A DNA stretch of 64,000 nt from Streptomyces mirabilis (GTDB lineage Bacteria; Actinomycetota; Actinomycetes; Streptomycetales; Streptomycetaceae): positions 1,364,001 to 1,428,000 of the forward strand of contig NZ_JBCJKP010000001.1 of the NCBI RefSeq assembly GCF_039503195.1, written 5' to 3'. This document shows positions 53,279 to 62,236 of this stretch, one piece after another (position 1 is the first letter of the stretch; each line of letters begins with the position of its first letter). Position numbers and translations under genes: made by a program. The notes under the pieces were generated by a model, which saw nothing but the letters and a program-made list of their open reading frames with translations, was not told the DNA's origin and did no database searches.

Positions 53279-54708
53279 GGGAGTGTCTGGATCTTTGTGT
53301 GCGGTCTGGTGTGGATGATTCCTGTCAGTGGTTGGTGACGCGGTCGCCGTAGTAGCTGGCGAGGATGTTGATGGCCTGCTTCCAGGCGGGTGTCTTGCCG
53401 GTGACGTTGGCCCGGTTCTTGATCGGGTTGCGGATGACCAGGTAGAGCACCTTCAATGCCGCGTCGTCGTCGGGGAAGTGGCCGCGTCGCCGCGTTGCTT
53501 GCCGGAAGCGGGAGTTGAGGGACTCGATCATGTTGGTGGTGTAGACGACGCGGCGGATCGGGGCCGGGAAGCGCATGAAGACGATCACGTGTTCCCAGTT
53601 GCGGCGCCAGGTGTCGATCACTGCCGGGTAGCGCTGGCCCCACTCCTCTTCGAAGCGGACGAAGCGCTGCTCGGCCTCGTCGGCGGTCTTGGCCGTGTAG
53701 ACCTCGCGAAGCTGGCGGGCGATGGCGGCCCAGTGCTGCTTGGCCGAGTAGCGCAGGCTGGTGCGCACGAGGTGGACCACGCAGAGCTGGACGTCGGTCT
53801 GGGGCCACACGTCGTTGATCGACTCCGGCAGCCCCTTGAGGCCGTCGCAGCAGGCGATCAGGACGTCCCCAACGCCGCGGTTGCGTAGTTCGGTCAGCCA
53901 GGTCATCCACTGCTTGGCGCCCTCGCCGCCGGTGCCGACCCACATCCCGAGCACGTCGCGGTCCCCATCGAGGTTGATGCCGACCGCGATGTAGACCGGC
54001 TTGTTCGCGACCGCGCCGTCGCGGATCTTGATGTAGATGCAGTCGATCAGCAGCACCGCGTAGACGCGGTCCAGCGGCCGGGTGCGCCAGGCGGCCAGGT
54101 CCTGGGCGACCTGGGCAGTGGCGCGGGAGACCAGGTCGCGGGAGACCTCCACGTCGTAGACCTCCGCGAGGTGGGCCTGGATCTCCCCGGTAGTCAGGCC
54201 CTTCGCGTACAGGGAGACGACGGTCTCGGTGAAGCCCTCGACGCGGCGGGCGTGCTTGGGCACGATCTGTGGCGTGAACGATCCCGCGCGGTCGCGGGGG
54301 ATGTCGATGGTCACCGGCCCCACCTGGGAGAGCACGGTCTTGCGGCTGGTGCCGTTGCGGTGGTTGCCCGACCCCGCGCCGGCCGGGTCTCCTTTCTCGT
54401 AGCCCAGGTGCTCGGCCATCTCGGCCTCCAGCGCACCCTCCAGGACCAGCTTCACCAGCCCGGTGAGCAGACCGCTCTCGCCCACCAACTGGAGCCCGTC
54501 CCGTCGGGCCCGTTCCACCAACTCCTCGGCCAAATCCCGGTTCTTCTCAGCGATCCGCGCCAACTCTGCCCCCGTCCGCACCTGGTGCTCGCTTTCAACG
54601 GGGCCCGGTTCGTCCTTGCTGCCCATCTGTGATCCTTCCCGGCAGAGAACCCATCTCATGCCAACTAGGGTCATACCAGGCCAGACACACAAACTTCAGG
54701 ACAGTCCC
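53279..54708. mobile_element. IS256-family insertion sequence, intact
   Basis: 1430 bp with imperfect terminal inverted repeats (GGGAGTGTCTGGATCTTTGT at the left, complement of GGGACTGTCCTGAAGTTTGT at the right) and an 8-bp target duplication CGATCTTC at 53271-53278 and 54709-54716. It encloses one transposase gene. The preserved duplication means insertion is fairly recent. Confidence 0.88.
53325..54626 (-). CDS. IS256-family transposase
   Basis: 433 residues from the ATG at 54624-54626 (GGAAGGA site). Family hallmarks: LVKLVLEGALEAEMAEHLGY, DIPRDRAGSFTPQIVPKHAR, the catalytic D in LLIDCIYIKIRDG, D in IACCDGLKGLPESI and E in RRVVYTTNMIESLNSRFRQA. Length is normal, so the element should be active. 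Confidence 0.95.
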   Translation of the reverse strand: MGSKDEPGPVESEHQVRTGAELARIAEKNRDLAEELVERARRDGLQLVGESGLLTGLVKLVLEGALEAEMAEHLGYEKGDPAGAGSGNHRNGTSRKTVLSQVGPVTIDIPRDRAGSFTPQIVPKHARRVEGFTETVVSLYAKGLTTGEIQAHLAEVYDVEVSRDLVSRATAQVAQDLAAWRTRPLDRVYAVLLIDCIYIKIRDGAVANKPVYIAVGINLDGDRDVLGMWVGTGGEGAKQWMTWLTELRNRGVGDVLIACCDGLKGLPESINDVWPQTDVQLCVVHLVRTSLRYSAKQHWAAIARQLREVYTAKTADEAEQRFVRFEEEWGQRYPAVIDTWRRNWEHVIVFMRFPAPIRRVVYTTNMIESLNSRFRQATRRRGHFPDDDAALKVLYLVIRNPIKNRANVTGKTPAWKQAINILASYYGDRVTNH

Positions 54709-54765
54709 CGATCTTCACCAGAGCCGGTAATTTCCCAGGTCCTGGCTGTGTGAGCCACTAGGTTG

Positions 54766-55293
54766 GTGTGCGTGGAGACGCGGGGGCAGAGGTATCGGTA
54801 TGTGGGTCCGGCCGAGCTGAAGGCGCTCGTCCGGGCGGGTGGTGATGGTCGGAGCATCCGCTCGTCGGCGGACTTCGGCGAGTGGGTCTCTGCGCTGCCC
54901 CTGGATGAGTTGGCCGAGCCGTTCACGTTCGTCGTCGATGGCGGCGGGGTGCTGCGACTGGCTCCGCGCCGCAGCGAGCACGTGGTGTGTGCTGGTGACG
55001 GAGAGGTGCTGAGCGCCGGTGAGATGAGCTTCCGTGAGGAGTCCGGACGGTGGGTGGTCGAGGAGGTCAGCAACCAGTCGACCGGCTACTGCCCGGACGT
55101 CAGCTCATGGCCAGCCGTGGCCGAGGCCCTGGATCGGATCGGGATCCATCGACCGTCCGGGTTCACGCACGAGGTGGTCTTCCGCCGATGCCGCTCCTGC
55201 CGGGAGCTCAACATCGTGCGGGAGGAGGACTTCGTCTGCGTCTTCTGCGGCGCGGGGCTGCCGCGGGAGTGGAACGTCAGGGAGCCCGGGTGA
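54766..55293 (+). CDS. Zinc-ribbon-tailed hypothetical protein (possible immunity type)
   Basis: About 175 residues; the start is TTG 54763, GTG 54766 or GTG 54772. The C-terminus has a CxxC...CxxC ribbon: CRSCRELNIVREEDFVCVFC. The rest is mixed alpha/beta (PLDELAEPFTFVVDGGGVLR). I recall similar proteins in Streptomyces near polymorphic toxin loci, which would suit its position, but no named family is certain. Confidence 0.6.
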   Translation: MCVETRGQRYRYVGPAELKALVRAGGDGRSIRSSADFGEWVSALPLDELAEPFTFVVDGGGVLRLAPRRSEHVVCAGDGEVLSAGEMSFREESGRWVVEEVSNQSTGYCPDVSSWPAVAEALDRIGIHRPSGFTHEVVFRRCRSCRELNIVREEDFVCVFCGAGLPREWNVREPG

Positions 55294-55504
55294 CCGGTCA
55301 GACAGCGAAGATCGCATCGCGTTGCCCAGGTTGGTGAGTTGAGCGTTCGGCGTTCTTCCCCGGTCAGCGGGCCGTCATCTCCTGAGGATGGTTCGCCTCG
55401 GAGTACCTGTATGTAGGTGCCAGTTGGCACATTGGCAGCTGGGCACGTACGCATGCCAGGAGCGAAGATACGGCTGTGAGCCGGCCAGATGAAGGGTTGG
55501 GACA

Positions 55505-56017
55505 GTGAGGGCTGACGAGGAGCGGGAGCGTTGGGAGTCGCTGCCCAACGTTGGCGTGGGGCCGCTGCGGTTTGGGATGAGTTCGGCTGAGGTCGCCGAC
55601 GCGCTCCAGGTTTCAGGGCCCCAGGAACGTGCGGGTGGCCCGTACCGACGGGAAGACTTCGCCGACGGGGTGGCGGCGTTTTACGACGCGGGCAAACTGG
55701 CGTGCGTGGCGTTGGATGCGATCACCGGTCCGCAGGTCTATCTTGCAGGCTTCGCGCTGGCGGGCCGCGATCCCGAGCAGGCGCACCAGTACCTCCTTGG
55801 CTACGCAGCCGAGCACGGCAACTGCCTGTTGTACACCCCCGATGACTCCCTCTCCCTGACCGATCTCGGGTTGATTCTGCGGGCCCAGCAGATTGCGGAT
55901 GTGCACTTGTCGCGCCCGCTCTTCGTGATCGAGGAGTGGTTGGACTCGGAGTACTACCGCGAACGCCTGCCTCTTGAAGGCACCCCGGCCACGCATGGAT
56001 GGGCGGGGCCTTCGTAG
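55505..56017 (+). CDS. Hypothetical protein (170 aa)
   Basis: GTG start at 55505 with a GAAGGG-type site. It is soluble, with a NVGVGPLRFGMSSAEVADAL opening as found in several actinobacterial proteins of unknown function, then YDAGKLACVALDAITGPQVY and a C-terminal helical region. It is possibly an immunity-type protein; that is inference from the neighbouring toxin locus. Confidence 0.6.
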   Translation: MRADEERERWESLPNVGVGPLRFGMSSAEVADALQVSGPQERAGGPYRREDFADGVAAFYDAGKLACVALDAITGPQVYLAGFALAGRDPEQAHQYLLGYAAEHGNCLLYTPDDSLSLTDLGLILRAQQIADVHLSRPLFVIEEWLDSEYYRERLPLEGTPATHGWAGPS

Positions 56018-56082
56018 CGCGCGAGCCGCTGCCAGGCTGTGCCGGTACCCTGCCCGCCCCGTGCTCAACTCGCCAGATCAAA

Positions 56083-56186
56083 TGCTCTGTCACATCAGCG
56101 ACCTCACAGCCGGCTGTAGGGGCATCAAACTCTCCGTCCGCTACGAAGCCACCGTGGTCATCGCGGCGATCAACGAGTGGCTGTGA
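56083..56186 (+). pseudogene. Possible IS5/IS4-type transposase tail
   Basis: The last ~20 codons before the stop at 56184-56186 read KLSVRYEATVVIAAINEWL, resembling the C-terminal helix of DDE_Tnp_1 transposases (RYDKxAxxYxAAVxLAxIxxWL). No inverted repeats or upstream body were found. Confidence 0.3.
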
Positions 56187-56211
56187 GGGCGCGCATCGCG
56201 CCGCACGAGGT

Positions 56212-56580
56212 TCATCGCGCTGGTTCCACCGGTGGCCACGGAGCCCAGGGAAGAGCTTTACGCCAGCCCGGCCGCCCCCGGGCCCAGTCCTGAAGCACTT
56301 CGGCTACAGGTTCCACGGCGAACACCTCGTGCTCGCGCGGCACCCGGGCGTGGAAGTGCCTGTCTGGGCCACCCTCGCGGTATTCAACCCGGTAGCTGAG
56401 GTCGTCGTTGAGATAGACCTGCATGTAGTGCTGGCCGACAGGTTCGAGGTCGAGCCGCTGGACAACTACAAATCGCCAAGTCAGGCTCATGTCGGCCAGC
56501 AGATCGTGCAGATGTTCGTCAGACGGGTCGTCCCATGACGTCCCGTCCCACTCAATCGCCCGCAGTACCGGTGTTGCCAT
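56212..56580 (-). CDS. Hypothetical protein (122 aa)
   Basis: The ATG at 56580 gives an acidic soluble protein. Alternating hydrophobic strands (MSLTWRFVVVQRLDLEPVGQ then HYMQVYLNDDLSYRVEYREG) suggest a small beta sheet, like many immunity proteins. No family is recognised. Confidence 0.55.
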   Translation of the reverse strand: MATPVLRAIEWDGTSWDDPSDEHLHDLLADMSLTWRFVVVQRLDLEPVGQHYMQVYLNDDLSYRVEYREGGPDRHFHARVPREHEVFAVEPVAEVLQDWARGRPGWRKALPWAPWPPVEPAR

Positions 56581-56646
56581 GAGGGCGACTGTACTGGCCG
56601 ATCATGCTGCGGACATCAGCGGACAGCCGCCTATGAAACGCACCCT

Positions 56647-57360
56647 CTAGGCGGCGGCGACCGGTCCCGGGGTCGCTTCGGTGTGCTGCTGCATCGCCGT
56701 CAGCTTTCTTACGAAGGCGATGGCGAGGAGTGCGGCCGTGAGGTTCAACGCATCGGCGATCATGGTCACGTCAGCGGCGCGCTGGAGGGTTTCGGGGCTC
56801 CCGGCCTGGGACTGCATGGTGGAACCGATCCGGGCCATCACCAGGGCTGCGGTCCAGGCGGCCCACCACAGCCCTACGGGCCGCTGGGAGACCTCGCGCC
56901 ACGATCTGTCCGGTGCGTTCTGCGCGCTCGCAGTCCAGATCTCGCGGGCGATCGTGAACGGAATCCACAGGTTGCCGATCGGGATGAACCAGCCGCCGAT
57001 GGCCCAGCCCCGGCTCCGCGTGCACACGTCCTGCGCAAACATGTCCGCGTTGCAGCGGACCCGGTAGAACCAGACGACGAACACGACGGCGGTGGCGAGG
57101 ATCCCGATCAGTTGGAGGTTCCCGGCCAGCTTGTACAGGTCGTCGGCGCCGGCGATGTCGTCGGCGCTGCGGTTGAGCAGATCACCGCTCACACTGTGCA
57201 TCCGCATCCCCGCGTACAGGGCGAACAGGTCGGCTGCGGCGACCAGGCCGAGCAACACGCTCGTGGCTGTGGCGAGTCCGCGCGGCGAGCGAAGGAGCGT
57301 CTGCGGCGGCGGTATGTCGAAAGGCTGAGACAACAACGCTGGAACCCCCAAGGGAATCAA
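56647..57360 (-). CDS. DUF4328 membrane protein
   Basis: About 237 residues from a TTG at 57358-57360. The DUF4328 core has membrane helices and the signature VWFYRVRCNADMFAQDVCTR followed by SRGWAIGGWFIPIGNLWIPF and VGLWWAAWTAALVM. It is a widespread actinobacterial membrane protein of unknown role. The start is uncertain because the leader is Pro-rich and could begin lower. Confidence 0.87.
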   Translation of the reverse strand: MIPLGVPALLSQPFDIPPPQTLLRSPRGLATATSVLLGLVAAADLFALYAGMRMHSVSGDLLNRSADDIAGADDLYKLAGNLQLIGILATAVVFVVWFYRVRCNADMFAQDVCTRSRGWAIGGWFIPIGNLWIPFTIAREIWTASAQNAPDRSWREVSQRPVGLWWAAWTAALVMARIGSTMQSQAGSPETLQRAADVTMIADALNLTAALLAIAFVRKLTAMQQHTEATPGPVAAA

Positions 57361-57706
57361 GAATCCCGCAAACCGTTCAGCGGGGTGCTGCAGGATCGCA
57401 TTTCATACTGCGTGTTCCGACCCAACCCATTCCGTGATCGGCCCAGTAGAGCGTCCGGGGACCGAACTCCTTACCGGCCGTGAAAAATAACTGCCGGTAC
57501 CGGATCCTCGGACGACGGCCGCGTAAGTCCGTAAGGCCCGTCTGGACGGAGAAGCTCCACTGTGGTGCGGGCTCAGGAAACACCCGCACCACAGGATCTC
57601 AACCTGCCACCCTGAGGGGTGATCAAATCGGTCGATGGTTACCCATCGTATAACCGTCGAAGGCGCCATCATCGGAGTAGTTCTGGGCTTGGATTCGACG
57701 TGAGAA
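57361..57706. other. Gene-free gap with two hairpins
   Basis: Lower GC than its neighbours. CGATGG-TTAC-CCATCG at 57633-57648 lies 60 bp after the barstar gene and could be its terminator or an operator. A TACCGGC/GCCGGTA pair (57472-57478 with 57493-57499) encloses an A-rich loop. No gene was found. Confidence 0.5.
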
Positions 57707-58114
57707 CTACTCTCTTGAAACGAAGACGCGAACCTGTTTCGGCTGCCCCGCTGTAAACGTCCGATCAGCTAGAGACTCGGCGACTTCAGCCAGGACCGAG
57801 CACGCATCCTCAAATTCCTCGGGAGACGCCTCGAAGAAGCGCGATGAGTCTTCCCAGATGATCGCGATTTTCTGATCATCGGTTGACTGGATCCCGCCCC
57901 ACAGAGAATCTGACAGCGCGTCCAAGCTACGCGAGCTTACCACCGGAGGATCCAACGGAAGTGCTGCGCGAACGGCATTGAAGAATGCCGCGCGACCTGA
58001 GCCGTCAGCAGTGGTTATGGAGTACACACGATACCCCTGCTGGGCGATACTGCTCGCAAGAGAGCACATTTCATCGCCACGGACCCACGTAAGCCCTGAC
58101 TCGAAATCATTCAT
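57707..58114 (-). CDS. Barstar-like immunity protein
   Basis: 135 residues. It has the barstar fold's order: GYRVYSITTADGSGRAAFFN (first strand and helix), a DALSDSLWGGIQSTDDQKIA segment with the conserved SLWG, and IIWEDSSRFFEASPEEFEDA with acidic residues that could plug an RNase active site. It lies 6 bp downstream of the RNase toxin gene, so the pair is a toxin-immunity module. Confidence 0.85.
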   Translation of the reverse strand: MNDFESGLTWVRGDEMCSLASSIAQQGYRVYSITTADGSGRAAFFNAVRAALPLDPPVVSSRSLDALSDSLWGGIQSTDDQKIAIIWEDSSRFFEASPEEFEDACSVLAEVAESLADRTFTAGQPKQVRVFVSRE

Positions 58115-58120
58115 GCCCGA

Positions 58121-61100
58121 TCACCGAACCTGAACAAATGCCGGGTCTCCGGAATCGCCGTAGTGCGTCCATGTGTAGTACGTCTCACCCGTCTGATCGT
58201 TGCGAACCACGCGAAGGGCGCCGGCCCCGGAGGTGCCGGGAGGCGGCTCTACACGATACTCGCGGTAGGGAGAGTTGGCCCCCTGTCCACCGGGCAACTT
58301 CCCCTCTCGATTTTGGAATGGAATACCCCATCGCCTCGCAGTCGGACCAGTGGGGACTGTTCCCGCGTCAATATGACTCAAAGTGCGACCAAGAGCAGCC
58401 TCTTCCGTTGGAGGAAGAGACCCGGGAGCAATTCGCGCAACGGTCGGACATGGGGTGGTGGAATTGTGCACCAGGACCGGTGTCTCGCCCGCCAGCACAT
58501 AGTACGTGTGGAGGTCGTCGACGGTGAGGTTGTAGGTGCGGGTGTGCTGATCGAAGGCGCGGTTGGCCTTGACCCGCACGGTGGTGCGGTGAGTGCTGAG
58601 GAGTGTGGTGCCGGGGGTGAGGTCGCGGGCTTTGACCCACTGATGTGCTGAGGGGTTCCAGAAGGGGTGTTCGTAGGTGGCGGTGAGTTTGCGGGGGCCG
58701 TCAGGGGTGGTGATGGTGAGTTCATCGAAGTGCTTGTCGCCATCGGTGATGATGAGACGGCTGACCTTGCGGGCTGCGGTGCGGCCCGTGGCCGGGTCAG
58801 TAGCCAGGACGGTGTCACCCGGGTGGATCGTCTCGATACGCCGCGTGCCGCTGTCGGCCATGAGGACCTTGGTGCCGGCCGGGAAGCACTGGGCGCATCC
58901 CGGCACGTACCGCTTGAGGCGCAAGTCCTGCAGCGCGTCCATACCTCGTTCGAGGAGCTTGAACTTGGACCTGAGGGTGACGTCCTCGGCGAGTTGGAGG
59001 CAGGCCACGGGGTCCCCGCCCTTGCAGGCGTCGAGTTGTCCAAGGCCCAGGAGGTCCTTCTCGAAGGTCCACGCCTGCCTGCCCGCGGCATCGGCGGCGG
59101 GGCCCATGGTGGAGAGCTCGCAGAGGACCTCGTTGTGCTGGCACCAGCGGGCCGGGTGTTCGCGGGGCTCACAGCCGAGCATGCCGCAGCGGTAGCGTGC
59201 TTCGGCCTGGCTTCCGGTGTCCTTCTCGGCGGCCTTGCGTTCGGCTTCCTTCTTCTCCACGGCCGCTTGGAAGGCGTCCTTGAAGGCCTGGTCGGCGGCT
59301 TTGGAGTCCTTGCCGGCGGCGGTGGCGGAGGCGCGGGCTTGGTCGCCTGCGGTGTAGGCGGCGGTGGCGGATGCCTGGGCCCACTGGGCGGAGCCGGCGG
59401 CGTCGACGGCGGAGGTGGCCGCGTCGCTCGCGGACTTGTCGGCGGAGGCGGCGGCCTTGGCCGCGGTGTGGGCGGAGGCGGCTGCCTGGTCGGCGGAGGC
59501 CTGCGCGTCCTTGGCGGACTTGGCGGCCTGGTCGGCGTAGCCCTTGGCCTGTTTGCCGGATGCGTCGGCCTTCTTCGCCCAGTCGGCGGCCTGCTGTGCT
59601 GCCTTGGCGGCGGTGGCGGCGGCCTTGTGGGCGTCGGCGGCGTTCTGCTGGGCGGTGGCCGCGATGCCGGCGGCGTCCGCGATCAGCTGGGCGATCTGCG
59701 CGGTGTGGGTGGCGCCGAGGAAGTCCTGGCGCTGGGCCTTGTACTGGCCGACCTGGATGAACTGGTCCAGCAGGTCGTCGGGGCCTTCCAGGGCGATGCG
59801 TGCTGCGGACTTGAGGTCGGGGCCGCCGCTGTCGATCAGCTGGGCCGCGCGGACCCGTTCGTCCTGGGTACGGGCCTGGTATTGCCCGGTGGTGATGAAC
59901 TGCCGGAATTTCTGCGGGTCGTCGGAGTCCAGCGCGGCCCGGCCGGTCTCATGCACCACCGGTCCGCCGGCGTCGATGATCTGGGCGATGGCGACGCGGA
60001 AGTCCTGGGCCCCGGCCTCGTACTGCCCGGTGGCCAGGAACGCGGAGACCTGGTCGTCGCTGCCCTTGAGGGCTTCCTCGGCGGCGGTGCGCACCGAGGC
60101 CAGGGAGCTTTCCTGGGCCAGGGTCTGTACTTGGTAGCGGTCGTCCTGGTGGGCGGCTTGTGTGCGGCGGGTGGTGAGGTACTCGACGACGTCCTGGTCG
60201 CTGCCGGTGAGGGCCACCTCGGCTGCGCCTCTGCTCCAGGGTCTGCCGGTCTGCATGGTCGCCAGCGCAATCTTGCGACCGGCCGGGGCGAGGGCCTTGG
60301 GGTCGGCTCCGGGCTGTGTGGCCTGCGTCGCCAGGGTTTTGGCCTGGGTGTCGGTGTCCTTGACCTGCTGGGCGGCTGCCGTGTCGGCGGCTGTCTGCTG
60401 GTCCTGCTGGGCCTTGAGGTCTTTCGCCTGGGCGATGCCGGCGTTGGTGCGTTCGGTCAGCTCCTCCGTCTCGATCTTGACGGCGGTGTTGTGGGTCTTC
60501 TTGGCCTTGTCGACGGCCGCGGTGGCCGCGTCGGCTGCGGCCTGGGCGGCCTTGGCATGGGCCGCGGACTGGGCAGCGGCGGTGGCCGCCTGCCCGGCGT
60601 GGGCTGCCGCGTCATCGGCGTCCTTGGCGGCGTTCTCCGCATGCGTGGCCGCCGCGTTGGCAGCGTCCCGGGCATCGCTGGCCGCACCGGCCGATTCTGC
60701 GGCCAGTGATGCGGCCGCGTTGGCGGCGCGGTTGGCCTCCTGCGCATGGCGGTGGGCCGCAGCCGCTTCGGCACCGGCCTCGGACGAGTGGACGCCAGCC
60801 TGGGTTGCGTAGTCGTTGGCCTGGTCTGCGGCGTCGGCGGCGGCGTCGGCGTTGGTGCCGGCATCGGCGGCGGCCTTGGCCGCGTTGCCCGCGTCGGCCG
60901 CGGCGTTGCCGGCCTGCGTGGCCGCGTCCGCCGCCAGGCGTGCTCCCTTGGCCGCGGTGCGGGCGTCATCGGCCGCCTTGCGTGCCGCGGACGCCTTCCC
61001 CGCGTCCGTGGCCGCGTCCGCTGCGGCGCTCTGGGCACGGGATGCTGCCTGCGCGGCACCCACCGCGGCCGAAGCGGCCTGCTCGGCGGCGCTGGCCGCC

Positions 61101-62113
61101 AGCCGCGCACTGTTGTTGGCTGCGGAAGCGGCGTCGATCGCCTCCTGCGCGGCCTCCGCGGCCTGCTTGGCCGCCGAGGCCGCACGTCCGGCCGCCGAAG
61201 CAGCGTGCAGGGAGTCGTTCTTGGCCGCCTGGGTCTCGGCCGCTGCCTTCTGCGCGGCCTCCTTGGCCAGCTTCGCCGCGGTCACGGCACGCGCGGAGGC
61301 GTCCTTGGCCGCCTTGGTCTGTGCCGCCGCTTTGCTGCCGGCCGCCTTGGCCTGCGCCGCCAACTGCGCGACGCTGGCGTGTTCCTGGTCACGGGCGCGC
61401 GCCACGTACTGGCCGACCTCGAGGAACTCGTGGATGTCGTCCGCCGAGCCGTCCAGCGCGATCCGACCCGCCGCGGCTATGTTGGGGCCGCCCGCGTCGA
61501 TGATCTGCGCGACCTCGACCCGTTCGTCCTGCGCCTGCCGGTCGTACTGACCGGTGGACAAGAACGCCTTGATGCCGTCGGGCGTTCCGTTCAGCGCGGC
61601 CTGCCCGGCCTTCTTCACCTCCGGGCCGCCCGTATCGATGATCTGTGCGACCTGAACCCGCTGGTCCTGGAAGTACGGATCCTGCCAGCCCTCGTCCAGG
61701 AAGTCCTCCAGGTCGTCCTGGGTTCCGTCCAGGGCTGTTCGGGCGGCGTCCTGCAGATTCCGCCCGCCCACGCTGGCGAGCTGGGCCACGGCAACGCGCT
61801 CGTCCTGGAACCTGGCGTCGTTCGCCGTGTCGAGGAAGTGCCGTACGTCGTCATCACTTCCGGTCAGTGCGACTTCCGCGCTGGCTCGCACCTCGGGGCC
61901 GCCCGTCGACCAAAGGTCGAGCGCGCGGGCACGGTCGGACACGTCGTTGGTGGCGGTACCGCCGCCGGTCGGAGTGCCGTCGGCCATCGCATGGGAGGCC
62001 GCGTTCCCGAGCAGACCGACTATGAGTGCAAGCGGCAGCAGACACAGACAGAGCATCCGTGTCGCATGCGCAACCCATCTCACCGCGATGCTCGCGGGAT
62101 TCCTTCTCTTCAA
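58121..62113 (-). CDS. Secreted polymorphic toxin: ALF repeats, coiled coil, Hint domain and RNase Sa/barnase-like domain
   Basis: 1330 residues from a TTG at 62111-62113. The signal peptide is basic then hydrophobic (MLCLCLLPLALIVGLLGNAA). Several ~43-residue ALF repeats (for example QDERVEVAQIIDAGGPNIAA) occur at ~55-250 and again ~625-800. Long Ala-rich coiled coils surround them. A Hint domain spans ~1073-1218 (CFPAGTKVLMADSGTRRIET to VLVHN), probably for self-release. The last ~110 residues resemble RNase Sa: FQNREGKLPG, general base E in YREYRV, Arg in LRVVRNDQ, His in TWTHYGDSG. The following gene is barstar-like. Confidence 0.92.
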   Translation of the reverse strand: MKRRNPASIAVRWVAHATRMLCLCLLPLALIVGLLGNAASHAMADGTPTGGGTATNDVSDRARALDLWSTGGPEVRASAEVALTGSDDDVRHFLDTANDARFQDERVAVAQLASVGGRNLQDAARTALDGTQDDLEDFLDEGWQDPYFQDQRVQVAQIIDTGGPEVKKAGQAALNGTPDGIKAFLSTGQYDRQAQDERVEVAQIIDAGGPNIAAAGRIALDGSADDIHEFLEVGQYVARARDQEHASVAQLAAQAKAAGSKAAAQTKAAKDASARAVTAAKLAKEAAQKAAAETQAAKNDSLHAASAAGRAASAAKQAAEAAQEAIDAASAANNSARLAASAAEQAASAAVGAAQAASRAQSAAADAATDAGKASAARKAADDARTAAKGARLAADAATQAGNAAADAGNAAKAAADAGTNADAAADAADQANDYATQAGVHSSEAGAEAAAAHRHAQEANRAANAAASLAAESAGAASDARDAANAAATHAENAAKDADDAAAHAGQAATAAAQSAAHAKAAQAAADAATAAVDKAKKTHNTAVKIETEELTERTNAGIAQAKDLKAQQDQQTAADTAAAQQVKDTDTQAKTLATQATQPGADPKALAPAGRKIALATMQTGRPWSRGAAEVALTGSDQDVVEYLTTRRTQAAHQDDRYQVQTLAQESSLASVRTAAEEALKGSDDQVSAFLATGQYEAGAQDFRVAIAQIIDAGGPVVHETGRAALDSDDPQKFRQFITTGQYQARTQDERVRAAQLIDSGGPDLKSAARIALEGPDDLLDQFIQVGQYKAQRQDFLGATHTAQIAQLIADAAGIAATAQQNAADAHKAAATAAKAAQQAADWAKKADASGKQAKGYADQAAKSAKDAQASADQAAASAHTAAKAAASADKSASDAATSAVDAAGSAQWAQASATAAYTAGDQARASATAAGKDSKAADQAFKDAFQAAVEKKEAERKAAEKDTGSQAEARYRCGMLGCEPREHPARWCQHNEVLCELSTMGPAADAAGRQAWTFEKDLLGLGQLDACKGGDPVACLQLAEDVTLRSKFKLLERGMDALQDLRLKRYVPGCAQCFPAGTKVLMADSGTRRIETIHPGDTVLATDPATGRTAARKVSRLIITDGDKHFDELTITTPDGPRKLTATYEHPFWNPSAHQWVKARDLTPGTTLLSTHRTTVRVKANRAFDQHTRTYNLTVDDLHTYYVLAGETPVLVHNSTTPCPTVARIAPGSLPPTEEAALGRTLSHIDAGTVPTGPTARRWGIPFQNREGKLPGGQGANSPYREYRVEPPPGTSGAGALRVVRNDQTGETYYTWTHYGDSGDPAFVQVR

Positions 62114-62236
62114 CGCTCTCTCATATCGTTCGTGGTCAGCTGGGGGTCACGCCGGGGACGTTCGGGCAGGCGAGGGCCAGGGGGCGGCTCGCCGGTTGCC
62201 CGGGTGCCGCCCCCCACAAGGTCGTGTCCGGGTGTG

